Assembly (NCBI RefSeq): GCF_038246755.1
Contig: NZ_CP134706.1
Span: 5,208,001-5,272,000 of the forward strand
Length of the DNA: 64,000 nt
Reading direction: 5' to 3'
From: Micromonospora sp. FIMYZ51
GTDB taxonomy: Bacteria; Actinomycetota; Actinomycetes; Mycobacteriales; Micromonosporaceae
The notes beneath the pieces are model-generated. The model made no database searches, had not been told where the DNA came from, and saw only the letters and a program-made list of their open reading frames with translations. Each line of letters starts with the position of its first letter. The first letter of the stretch is position 1. The position numbers and the translations under genes are program-made. Below, piece by piece: positions 56,890 to 63,967 of this stretch.

Positions 56890-57023
56890 GTCGACCCCCA
56901 CTGTTGACCCGATCTCGTTCCCGCGTCCTGCTCGTCGGGCGACGCCGTGCCGTCGTACCGCCAGATCCCCATCCGCTCCCGCCCGTCCGTCGGGCCCACC
57001 GGCCCGTCGTGTCGGATCGTGCG

Positions 57024-57049
57024 CCTGGCACCGGGGAAGGGATGCCAGG
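57024..57049. other. Hairpin in the mraZ-rsmH gap
   Basis: CCTGGCA and TGCCAGG form a 7-bp stem with a 12-nt loop. There is no T-run, so it is not a classical terminator. The rest of the gap (56890-57098) shows nothing recognisable. Confidence 0.4.
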
Positions 57050-57098
57050 AACTCGAAAGCGGCTGGAGATCTCGCAGTACGTCGGGCGTCGCCACGCC

Positions 57099-57530
57099 CT
57101 ACAGACCGCCTGGCAGCACCCCTTCCTCGATGTCGGCGAAGTCGTCTTCGCTCTCGGCGAGGTAGGTCTCCCAGGCGACCTTGTCCCAGACCTCCACCCG
57201 GGTGCTCGCGCCGATGACCACCAGGTCCCGGTCGAGCCCCGCGTATGAGCGCAGATGCGCCGGAATGGTCACCCGGCCCTGCTTGTCGGGGACTTCGTCG
57301 TGCGCGCTGGCGAAGAACACCCGGCTGTAGGCCCGGGCGGCCTTGTGCGTCATCGGCTGCGCACGCAACTGCTCCGCGATGTGCTGGAACTCAGGCGTCG
57401 GAAAGACGTAGAGGCAGCGCTCCTGCCCTTTGGTGATCACGACACCCCCCGCCAACTCATCCCGGAACTTGGCCGGCAGGATCAACCGGCCCTTGTCGTC
57501 CAGGCGCGGAGTGTGGGTGCCGAGAAACAT
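57099..57530 (-). CDS. mraZ: Transcriptional regulator MraZ
   Basis: A protein of 143 residues with two AbrB-like SpoVT halves ([17 protein letters not shown] and [19 protein letters not shown]). The ring-shaped protein binds repeated boxes upstream of its own operon and modulates the dcw genes. ATG 57530 has GAGGGGG upstream. Three 10-bp-spaced GTGGAG-type boxes lie 85-110 bases upstream. Confidence 0.97.
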   Translation of the reverse strand: MFLGTHTPRLDDKGRLILPAKFRDELAGGVVITKGQERCLYVFPTPEFQHIAEQLRAQPMTHKAARAYSRVFFASAHDEVPDKQGRVTIPAHLRSYAGLDRDLVVIGASTRVEVWDKVAWETYLAESEDDFADIEEGVLPGGL

Positions 57531-57614
57531 CGGCCCAACCCCCTCGCCCTTCTAGCGGCGTTCGCGCGCCGCTGACCCCCCGGGCCGGTGGGCCCTCCCG
57601 GCCTCACCAATGCG

Positions 57615-57640
57615 CCCCACTCTACTCCACTTCCCTCCAC
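57615..57640 (-). promoter_or_regulatory. Predicted MraZ boxes: three 10-bp-spaced GTGGAG/GTGGGG repeats
   Basis: On the minus strand GTGGAG, GTGGAG and GTGGGG occur at exact 10-base intervals (57640, 57630, 57620). Multiple tandem boxes with one helical-turn spacing upstream of mraZ are the known MraZ-binding pattern, so autoregulation is expected. Confidence 0.75.
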
Positions 57641-57702
57641 CCGCAACCAGAATCGACCGCGTTTCGCGCCGCCGCCGCCCACAAAACCGCACGTCAACGC
57701 GG

Positions 57703-57727
57703 GTGGAGCGGAGTGGAGGGGGCGGAG
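57703..57727 (+). promoter_or_regulatory. Second GTGGAG box cluster, facing murT
   Basis: On the plus strand GTGGAG at 57703 and 57713, then GCGGAG at 57722. The same box and nearly the same spacing as the mraZ cluster but in the orientation of murT-gatD, which starts 144 bases downstream. Suggests MraZ may also control murT-gatD. Confidence 0.5.
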
Positions 57728-57857
57728 CGCCCCCGGGTGTGGTCCGCTATCCGACATAGATCGACTCGGCTCGCCCGGCGGCACCGGGCCGAGGGCCCGC
57801 GACAGCCGGACCGAACGGATCGGCGTCGGTCCCGATCTGACCGGTCGAATGGTCCGG

Positions 57858-57863
57858 TAACCT
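57858..57863 (+). promoter_or_regulatory. Predicted -10 box of murT (TAACCT, leaderless)
   Basis: TAACCT followed by 7 nt and GTG 57871, the leaderless pattern again. Confidence 0.5.
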
Positions 57864-57870
57864 CGCTCGC

Positions 57871-59133
57871 GTGACGGACGCGAAGATGCCCCTGCGGGCG
57901 AAGGTGGCCACCTCCGTGTCACGGACCGCCGCGGCACTGTCCCGGGCCGCGGGCCGTGGCGACGGCTCGGTGATCGGCGGATGGCTCGGCCTCAAGATCG
58001 ATCCAGACCTGCTTGCCCACCTCTCCGCCGGCCGGGCCATCGCGCTGATCTCCGGCACCAACGGCAAGACCACCACCACCCGACTGGCCGCCGCCGCGGT
58101 CAGCGCCCTCGGCCGGGTCGCCACCAACTCGTTCGGCGCCAACATGCCCACCGGGCACACCTCCGCGCTGGCCAAGGCCGGCAGCACCCCGTACGCCGTG
58201 CTGGAGGTCGACGAGCACTACCTCGCGCAGGTGATCGAGGCGACCGAGCCACACGTGGTGGCGCTGCTCAACCTCTCCCGCGACCAGCTGGACCGGGCCA
58301 AGGAGGTCGCCATGATGGCGCAGCTCTGGCGCGCGGCGCTGGTCCGCCACCCGGACATCCGCATCGTCGCCAACGCCGACGACCCGATGGTGGTCTGGGC
58401 GGCCACCCCACCGGCCGCGCACGACCAGCGGATCACCCCGCCGCACGTCACCTGGTTCTCCGCCGGCCAGCGCTGGCACGACGACTCCTGGGTCTGCCCC
58501 GAGTGCGGCTCGACCATCCAGCGCTCCGGCGAGCAGTGGTGGTGCACCGGCTGCCCGCTGCGCCGGCCCGACCCGCAGTGGACCGTGGACGACGAGGGCG
58601 TGCTCGACCCGACCGGCGCCTGGTACAAGGTCAAGCTCCAGCTTCCCGGCAAGGTCAACGTCGGCAACGCGGCCACCGCGCTGGCGGTCGCCGCCGAGTT
58701 CGGCGTACGCCCGTTCGACGCGGTCCCCCGCCTCGCCGACGTCACCTCGGTCGCCGGCCGGTACGCGCAGGTGGTGCGGGACGGACGCACCGTCCGGCTA
58801 CTGCTGGCCAAGAACCCGGCCAGCTGGCTGGAGGCGTTCGACATGGCCGACGAGGCGCCCACCCTGCTCTCCATAAACGCCCGGGACCCCGACGGGCTGG
58901 ACACCTCCTGGCTGTTCGACGTCGACTTCGCGCCGCTGCGCGGGCGCCAGGTGCTCATCACCGGCGACCGGGCGTACGACCTGGCGGTCCGGTTGGACGT
59001 CAACGACGTGCCGTTCCAGCACGTACGCACCTTCGACGATGCCGTCCGGGCGGTGCCTCCGGGCCGCCTGGAGGTCATCGCGAACTACACCGCGTTCCAG
59101 GACATCCGAGCGGAGTTGGACCGTGTCAACTGA
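57871..59133 (+). CDS. murT: Lipid II isoglutaminyl synthase, Mur-ligase-like subunit MurT
   Basis: A protein of 420 residues. Mur ligase ATP site ISGTNGKTTTTRLAA, the central zinc ribbon with C-P-E-C-G...C-T-G-C, and a DUF1727-type C-terminal domain. With GatD it amidates the D-Glu of lipid II to D-isoGln. The next gene, gatD, starts within its last 11 bases. Its location beside mraZ is unusual enough to suggest coordinated control with the dcw genes. Confidence 0.95.
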   Translation: MTDAKMPLRAKVATSVSRTAAALSRAAGRGDGSVIGGWLGLKIDPDLLAHLSAGRAIALISGTNGKTTTTRLAAAAVSALGRVATNSFGANMPTGHTSALAKAGSTPYAVLEVDEHYLAQVIEATEPHVVALLNLSRDQLDRAKEVAMMAQLWRAALVRHPDIRIVANADDPMVVWAATPPAAHDQRITPPHVTWFSAGQRWHDDSWVCPECGSTIQRSGEQWWCTGCPLRRPDPQWTVDDEGVLDPTGAWYKVKLQLPGKVNVGNAATALAVAAEFGVRPFDAVPRLADVTSVAGRYAQVVRDGRTVRLLLAKNPASWLEAFDMADEAPTLLSINARDPDGLDTSWLFDVDFAPLRGRQVLITGDRAYDLAVRLDVNDVPFQHVRTFDDAVRAVPPGRLEVIANYTAFQDIRAELDRVN

Positions 59134-59845
59134 GAGCCTGCGCATCGTCTGGATCTACCCCGACCTGCTCTCCACCTACGGCGACCGGGGCAACGTGCTG
59201 ATCCTGGCCCGGCGGGCGCGCCAGCGCGGTTTCCGGGTCGAGGTGCTGGAGGTCCGCTCCGACCAGCAGCTGCCAAACACCGCCGACATCTACCTGATCG
59301 GCGGCGGCGAGGACGGCCCGCAGGCGCTCGGCGCGCAACGGCTGCTCGCCGACGGCGGGCTGCACCGGGCGGTGGCCCAGGGCTCGGTGGTGTTCGGCGT
59401 CTGCGCCGGCTACCAGTTGCTCGGCACCTCGTTCTTCGCCAAGGGCACCCAGTACCGCGGGCTGGAACTGCTCGACATCAGCTCGGACCGGGGCCCCAGC
59501 CGCGCCGTCGGCGAGCTGGCCGGGGACATCGACGCCCGGCTGGGCCTGCCGCCGCTGACCGGCTTCGAGAACCACGGCGGGCGCACCCAGCTCGGCCCCG
59601 GCGCGGCACCACTGGCCCGGGTCACCGCCGGAGTGGGCAACGACGGCGTCACCGAGGGGGCGTGGCGCGGCAAGCTGCTCGGCACGTACTCGCACGGGCC
59701 GGCGCTGGCCCGCAACCCGGCACTGGCCGACCTGTTGCTGCGCTGGGCGACCGGCGCGCACCAGCTTCCGCCGCTCGACGACACCTGGGCCGACCGGCTG
59801 CGGGCCGAGCGCCGGACCGCGGTGGCGGCTGCCGCCCGGGCATGA
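59123..59845 (+). CDS. gatD: Lipid II isoglutaminyl synthase, glutaminase subunit GatD
   Basis: A protein of 240 residues from GTG 59123. CobB/CobQ-type glutamine amidotransferase: nucleophile Cys in VVFGVCAGYQLLG, GFENHGGRTQLG and the catalytic His in GTYSHGPALA. It supplies ammonia to MurT. It overlaps murT by 11 bases and the next gene by 4 (ATGA). Confidence 0.95.
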   Translation: MSTESLRIVWIYPDLLSTYGDRGNVLILARRARQRGFRVEVLEVRSDQQLPNTADIYLIGGGEDGPQALGAQRLLADGGLHRAVAQGSVVFGVCAGYQLLGTSFFAKGTQYRGLELLDISSDRGPSRAVGELAGDIDARLGLPPLTGFENHGGRTQLGPGAAPLARVTAGVGNDGVTEGAWRGKLLGTYSHGPALARNPALADLLLRWATGAHQLPPLDDTWADRLRAERRTAVAAAARA

Positions 59846-60546
59846 TCTCCGCCGTCCGGCGGCGCTGGGTTCGCCTGGTCAGGAATCCGTCGGCGCTCCG
59901 GTTCGGCATGCTGTTGTTCCTGCTCGCCGGGTTCGGGCTGCTGTTGCTGGTCGGACCGCACCCCGACCCGGCGGCACTGCCCCGGCTGGCCGACCGGTTG
60001 GGTTCGTTCGCCCCGGTCGCCGCCATCCTCGGCGGGGCACTGCTGCTGGTGGCGCTGGTGCCGCGTACCTTCATCACGCTCGCCGCCGGGGCGATCTTCG
60101 GTCCGCTTGCGGGCGCCGGGTACGCGCTGGGCGCCGCGTTGCTGGCGGCGGCGATCGGCTTCGCCGTGGGCCGGCTGCTCGGGCGGGAGTTCGTCGCCGA
60201 ACGGGTACGCGGCCGGCTGGCCCGCCTCGACGGCTGGTTCACCCGGCAGAGCATGCTCGGCGTGATGACCGTACGGCTGCTACCCATCTCCGGCTTCGGC
60301 CTGGTCAGCTACGGCTACGGCACCACCGGCGCCCGGCTGCTGCCGTTCCTCGCCGGCAGCGTGATCGCCTCCGTCCCCACCGCGTTCGGGTACGCGGCGA
60401 TCGGTGCCGCCGTCACCTCCCCCGGCAACGTCAACTGGTTCGCCGCCGCCCCGGCGTCACTCGGCTTCATCGCCAGCGCGGTCCTGATCGCCCGCTGGTG
60501 GCGCGCCGAACGAACCCGCGCCGCAGGCACGACAGCCCCGCAGTAG
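59842..60546 (+). CDS. TVP38/TMEM64-family (DedA-like) membrane protein
   Basis: A protein of 234 residues from ATG 59842. The family motif region FGPLAGAGYALGAALLAAAIGF is followed by GRLLGREFVAERVRGRL and VRLLPISGFGLVSYGYG. Hydrophobic segments at FGMLLFLLAGFGLLLLVG, VAAILGGALLLVALVP and others. Such proteins are proposed lipid flippases or transporters. Coupled to gatD by ATGA. Confidence 0.88.
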   Translation: MISAVRRRWVRLVRNPSALRFGMLLFLLAGFGLLLLVGPHPDPAALPRLADRLGSFAPVAAILGGALLLVALVPRTFITLAAGAIFGPLAGAGYALGAALLAAAIGFAVGRLLGREFVAERVRGRLARLDGWFTRQSMLGVMTVRLLPISGFGLVSYGYGTTGARLLPFLAGSVIASVPTAFGYAAIGAAVTSPGNVNWFAAAPASLGFIASAVLIARWWRAERTRAAGTTAPQ

Positions 60547-60596
60547 AGCAGACCCGCTGAGGGCAACACCGGACGTGAGGATTCGTCCCGTGTCCG

Positions 60597-60788
60597 TTAA
60601 TCCTCGTCAGTCGGGCCGGGGCGGTTCTCGGCGATCCAGGCTCGGACGGCCCTGCCATCCCAGACGCGGCCCATCTTCAAGGTGACGAGTGGGTCGGGGA
60701 ATCCCTTGCGGCCCACGATGATCGTGGCGCGCTGTTTGCTGATCCCGCCGAGCAGATCACGGATCTCATCCAACCCAAGCAGCTCCAC
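60597..60788 (-). CDS. AlpA/excisionase-like small DNA-binding protein, 63 residues
   Basis: MELLGLDEIRDLLGGISKQRA followed by GRKGFPDPLVTLKMGRVWDGRAVRAWI is the MerR-like HTH of AlpA/Xis proteins (the GRKGFPDP-type wing). Such proteins control excision or nearby genes in mobile elements, and stand-alone copies are common in actinobacteria. It lies 39 bases after the GntR-like gene on the same strand. No integrase is present, so its role here is probably regulatory. Confidence 0.85.
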   Translation of the reverse strand: MELLGLDEIRDLLGGISKQRATIIVGRKGFPDPLVTLKMGRVWDGRAVRAWIAENRPGPTDED

Positions 60789-60827
60789 GACCTGACGCTA
60801 TACCCGTCGATGATTGACGGACGTCTG

Positions 60828-61046
60828 CTAACCGCGCGACTTGACGTAGACGCCGCGGCCGGGCTGGCCGTACACCAGCTCTCGCGCCTTCAGTTGGATC
60901 ATCACAAAGCGAATGACCGTCTCGCTGACCTCGTACTGGTCGCACAGTTGACGGGTGCTGGGCAGCTTGTCACCGGGCTTCAAGACGCCTGACTCAATCT
61001 GCCGCGTGATGTCGTCGGCAATCTGTTGATACAGCGGCACAGCCAT
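60828..61046 (-). CDS. Mini-GntR-family regulator, winged helix only, 72 residues
   Basis: MAVPLYQQIADDITRQIESGVLKPGDKLPSTRQLCDQYEVSETVIRFVMIQLKARELV is a complete GntR winged helix; GQPGRGVYVKSRG is the wing end. No ligand domain follows. ATG 61046 has AGGGAGGG upstream. It is divergent from three coupled small genes, and a 28-bp dyad lies between, so it is the likely repressor of both directions. Confidence 0.9.
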   Translation of the reverse strand: MAVPLYQQIADDITRQIESGVLKPGDKLPSTRQLCDQYEVSETVIRFVMIQLKARELVYGQPGRGVYVKSRG

Positions 61047-61100
61047 CGGTCGCCCTCCCTGCATCAAGGGAACACGCAGGGGGACAAGAAATTCGACACG

Positions 61101-61128
61101 GGGTATTGCCGGTATACCAAGAGTACCC
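61101..61128. promoter_or_regulatory. 28-bp dyad operator between the mini-GntR gene and the small-gene operon
   Basis: GGGTA-5-GGTATACC-5-TACCC: a central perfect GGTATACC palindrome flanked symmetrically by GGGTA and TACCC. It is placed over the promoters of both divergent transcripts (a possible TAACGT -10 lies at 61131). A GntR regulator gene starts 55 bases away. Confidence 0.7.
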
Positions 61129-61158
61129 GGTAACGTAGGTTGGCGAAGGGAGCTTCCG

Positions 61159-61335
61159 ATGACGCGCAGCTATGACAGGTACTTGCTCATCACCGCTCTT
61201 ACCCTGGCCCGCCGTCGACACCGGCCGGAGTGGTCATGGATCAGATGGAGGACGATCTGCCGCTGCGGAAACGAGCTGCCGTGCCGGGCTCGGCTCCGGG
61301 TACCGAGGAACCGAGGCCGCTGGGAGTCACCATGA
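61159..61335 (+). CDS. Tiny basic protein with CxCG...PCR motif, 58 residues
   Basis: ATG 61159 has GGGAG 6-7 nt upstream. MTRSYDRYLLITALTLARRR, then HRPEWSWIRWRTICRCG, NELPCRARLRVPRNRGRW, ESP. It is rich in Arg and Trp and contains C-R-C-G-x-x-x-P-C-R-x-R, similar to the motif in the next gene, so both may bind a metal or RNA. The stop overlaps the next start (ATGA). I recognise no family. Confidence 0.7.
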   Translation: MTRSYDRYLLITALTLARRRHRPEWSWIRWRTICRCGNELPCRARLRVPRNRGRWESP

Positions 61336-61550
61336 CGGCACACGGGCCAGTCATACCGATCTGGACCTGCGCGGGGTGTGGGTCACCCTGGCCCTGCCGC
61401 ACCCGCCGCCGGGAGCTACTGACCGAGTACGACGGCGCTCCGGTTTCCCTGTCGATCTACCTGGCGTCGCATCTGGTGTCCGCGACGCAGGACCTGGGCT
61501 GGGCTCCCGCCGGTGCGCTGCACCGCAGGTTTCTCGGCTGGCTGCCATGA
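61332..61550 (+). CDS. Small CxxCG...PCR-motif protein, 72 residues
   Basis: ATG 61332 overlaps the stop of the previous gene and its own stop overlaps the next start (ATGA). IPIWTCAGCGSPWPCRTRRRELLTEY has the motif C-x-x-C-G-x-x-x-P-C-R-x-R shared with the gene before. The rest (VSLSIYLASHLVSATQDL, ALHRRFLGWL) is helical. Resembles a small actinobacterial family that databases sometimes label flavin reductase, without support in the sequence. Confidence 0.75.
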   Translation: MTAHGPVIPIWTCAGCGSPWPCRTRRRELLTEYDGAPVSLSIYLASHLVSATQDLGWAPAGALHRRFLGWLP

Positions 61551-61894
61551 GCGTGGCCGAGCGCCCGGGACCGGGTGAAAAACCTACCGCGCCGCTGCCG
61601 AAGGCCGGCGACCTGCTCCATGTGGGTCGGGAGGCCAGCGTGCAGTTCACCAAACCGATCCTGTTCCGCGTGATCCGGGTGCTCGACCGGCCCACCTACG
61701 ACGGATGGATCTGGTTGGAGGGCTATCAGCTCGACAGCAGGGGCGATGCGGTGGACCGGCGGTCGATCTTCGTCTTGCGGGCCGGATTGCGTGTTGCCCC
61801 CGCACTCGCCGCTGGGAAACCGAGGCGTCTCCGAGCGGCGGCACACGTTCAGCGTTCCGTGGGGCCGGTGCTGCCGACCAGGCCGGCCTCGTAG
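61547..61894 (+). CDS. Small protein, OB/SH3-like look, third gene of the coupled trio
   Basis: ATG 61547 overlaps the previous stop. The 115-residue product has a beta-rich core (DLLHVGREASVQFTKPILFRVIRVLDR...WIWLEGYQL...RRSIFVLRAGLRV). The last about 30 residues are basic and overlap the 3' end of the response regulator on the other strand by 46 bases; the family core seems to end before that, so this tail may be a readthrough extension. Function unknown. Confidence 0.7.
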   Translation: MSVAERPGPGEKPTAPLPKAGDLLHVGREASVQFTKPILFRVIRVLDRPTYDGWIWLEGYQLDSRGDAVDRRSIFVLRAGLRVAPALAAGKPRRLRAAAHVQRSVGPVLPTRPAS

Positions 61895-62517
61895 GCGGCG
61901 ATGACCAGGTGTACCCGGTCCCGGGCACCGAGCTTGCTGAACAGCCGGGCCACGTGCGCCTTCGCGGTCGCCGTACTGATGAAGAGCCGCTCGGCGATCT
62001 CGGCGTTGGACAGGCCCTGGCCGACCAGGGTGAGCACCTCCCGCTCCCGGTCGGTGATCCCGGTCAGGGACCGCGACCGGGGTGCCGAGGTCGGTCGGTG
62101 GGCGAACTCGGCGATGAGCCGGCGGGTCACCCCCGGGGCGAGCAGCGCGTCTCCGGCGGCGACCACCCGGATCGCGGCGAGGATCTCCTCCAGCGCCATG
62201 TCCTTGACCAGGAAGCCGCTCGCCCCGGCACGCAGCGCGCCGTGCACGTGCTCGTCATCGTCGAACGTGGTGAGCACCAGCACCCGGGTCGGTCCGCCCG
62301 CCGCGGTGATCGCCCGGGTGGCCTGGATGCCGTCCGTGCCGGGCATCCGCAGGTCCATCAACACCACGTCGGGCGCGATCTCGCGGGCCAGGCGGACCGC
62401 CTCGGCGCCGGTGGCGGCCTCCCCGATCACCTCGATGTCCGGCACGTCGGCGATCAGCACCCGCAACCCGGCCCGGACCAACGGCTGATCGTCGACGAGC
62501 AACACCCGGACGCTCAC
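61849..62517 (-). CDS. NarL/LuxR-type response regulator
   Basis: A protein of 222 residues. Receiver domain with VLLVDDQPLVRAGLRVL, phospho-Asp in VVLMDLRMPGTDG and VLTTFDDDEHV, then a LuxR HTH (LTDREREVLTLVGQGLSNAEIAERLFISTATAKAHV-like). GTG/ATG 62517 overlaps the kinase stop (4 nt). It forms a two-component pair with the kinase upstream. It probably acts on the ABC transporter that starts at 63968 on the other strand. Confidence 0.95.
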   Translation of the reverse strand: MSVRVLLVDDQPLVRAGLRVLIADVPDIEVIGEAATGAEAVRLAREIAPDVVLMDLRMPGTDGIQATRAITAAGGPTRVLVLTTFDDDEHVHGALRAGASGFLVKDMALEEILAAIRVVAAGDALLAPGVTRRLIAEFAHRPTSAPRSRSLTGITDREREVLTLVGQGLSNAEIAERLFISTATAKAHVARLFSKLGARDRVHLVIAAYEAGLVGSTGPTER

Positions 62518-63836
62518 GGCCGCACCCCCGCACCCAACTGATCCCCGCCAACCGGCCGGTCATCGTCGGTCGGACGGTCGCCGTCGGTCGGCCGGTCGCT
62601 GACGGGCGGGGGGTCGCTGACGGGCGGGCGGTCGCTGACGGGCGGGCGGTCGCTGACGGGCGGCGCGGGCAGCGGCAGTCGGGCGGTCACCCGGAAGCCG
62701 CCCTCGGGTCGCGGGCCGGCCTGGAATCGGCCGCCGAGGGCCAGGACCCGTTCCCGCATGCCGATCAGCCCGTGCCCGTCGCCGCCGACCGAGCCACCCC
62801 GGCCGTCGTCGGTCACCTCCACGGTGACCTCGTCGTCGTCGCACTCGACACTGACCCGGCAGGCGTCGACGCCGGCGTGGCGTACCACGTTGGTGAGCCC
62901 TTCCTGGACGATGCGGAATCCGGCGAGGCCGACCTCCGGCGGGACCGGGCGATCGCCGTACCGGCGCAACTCGACCCGGACCCCGGCGTCGGCCGCCGCC
63001 GCGACCAGGCGGTCCAGGTCGGCCAGGCCGGGCGTCGGGTCCAACGGTGCCGACTCCCCCACCCCACGGCGCAGTGCACCGAGGGTACGCCGCAGCTCGG
63101 CCAGGGTGTCCCGGCTCGTCGCCTCGATGGTGCTCAACGCGGCGCGGGCCTGTGCCGGCTGGGTGTCGATCACCCGGGCCCCCACGCCCGCCTGGATGGC
63201 GATCACGCCGATGCTGTGCGCCACCACGTCGTGCAGTTCGCGGGCGATGCGCAGCCGCTCGGCGGTGACCGCCTCAGCGGCGGTGTGCGCACGCAGTGCG
63301 GCGGCCTGCTCCCGTCGCGCCCGCACCGAGTTGCCGAGCGCCCAGGCGGTCGCGACCGTCAGCACGGAGAGCGCGGCCTGGTCGACGCCGTCGACCAAAC
63401 CGTTGACGAAGGGCGCGAGGAGCTGGGCCACCAGCACCACGGCGGCGGCGAGCCCGGACACCCGGCGGGAACGGTTCGCGGCGACCACGCCGAGCGCCGC
63501 GTCGACGGCGAGGAACTGCACGTTGAACAGGATGGTGTGGTAGTCCTGGCTCCAACCGTGCACGGTAATGCTGGTCCAGAGCGCTCCGGCGAGCATCAGC
63601 CCCAGGCCGGTCAGCGGCCGGCGGCGCAGCAACGCCGCCGGCAGGGCCACGATCAGCAGCGGCACCAGGTACCGCTCGGGCAACCACCAGCCCACCACGC
63701 CGATCCCGCCGCCGCTTGTCGACACGACCGGTGCCAGCGCCCAGAGCAGCGGCAGGACGGCCACCCCGGCCCAGACCAACACCGCCCGCACCGCCGACAG
63801 GGCGGTCCGGCGCCGGAGCGAGGCGGGATTCTCCAC
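62514..63836 (-). CDS. Sensor histidine kinase (HisKA_3 type)
   Basis: Several membrane helices at the N-terminus (residues about 15-160), then HisKA_3 with the phospho-His in ARELHDVVAHSIGVIAIQAG and an HATPase with QEGLTNVVRHAG and GHGLIGMRERV. The C-terminus is a repeat-rich, disordered tail. GTG 63836 is preceded by TAGCGT and 6 nt (leaderless); GTG 63842 lies inside that spacing. Its signal is unknown. Divergent from an ABC ATPase, a common BceS/LiaS-like layout for cell envelope stress or drug sensing. Confidence 0.93.
   Translation of the reverse strand: MENPASLRRRTALSAVRAVLVWAGVAVLPLLWALAPVVSTSGGGIGVVGWWLPERYLVPLLIVALPAALLRRRPLTGLGLMLAGALWTSITVHGWSQDYHTILFNVQFLAVDAALGVVAANRSRRVSGLAAAVVLVAQLLAPFVNGLVDGVDQAALSVLTVATAWALGNSVRARREQAAALRAHTAAEAVTAERLRIARELHDVVAHSIGVIAIQAGVGARVIDTQPAQARAALSTIEATSRDTLAELRRTLGALRRGVGESAPLDPTPGLADLDRLVAAAADAGVRVELRRYGDRPVPPEVGLAGFRIVQEGLTNVVRHAGVDACRVSVECDDDEVTVEVTDDGRGGSVGGDGHGLIGMRERVLALGGRFQAGPRPEGGFRVTARLPLPAPPVSDRPPVSDRPPVSDPPPVSDRPTDGDRPTDDDRPVGGDQLGAGVRP
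62594..62665. repeat. Four 18-bp tandem repeats in the kinase tail
   Basis: GGTCGCTGACGGGCGGGC begins at 62594, 62612, 62630 and 62648 with one base change, encoding PPVSD(R/P) repeats in the disordered C-terminus of the kinase, after the ATPase domain. Copy number is likely to vary between strains. Confidence 0.85.
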
Positions 63837-63842
63837 GGGCAC

Positions 63843-63848
63843 ACGCTA
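63843..63848 (-). promoter_or_regulatory. Predicted -10 box of the kinase operon (TAGCGT, leaderless)
   Basis: TAGCGT on the minus strand, 6 nt before GTG 63836. Confidence 0.5.
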
Positions 63849-63967
63849 TCCAGCCAGATGCGTCGCGGGCATCGGCCCACGGGCGTACGCCCATCGGCCA
63901 CCACCGGGCGTTGCGGTGTGGCCGGCGGGACGACGCCGACCGACCCGCCGCCGGGCAGCGTGAAGGC

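Larger units (their letters stand above)
57531..57870. other. Divergent control region of mraZ and murT
   Basis: About 340 bases without a gene. It contains the two box clusters described separately, a GC-rich stretch near mraZ, and TAACCT directly before murT. No second open frame with codon bias is seen. Confidence 0.6.

Noticed and set aside
60597..61894. Complete integrative element or prophage
   Set aside because: Only an AlpA-like and a mini-GntR protein recall mobile elements; no integrase, replication gene, tRNA or att repeats are visible.
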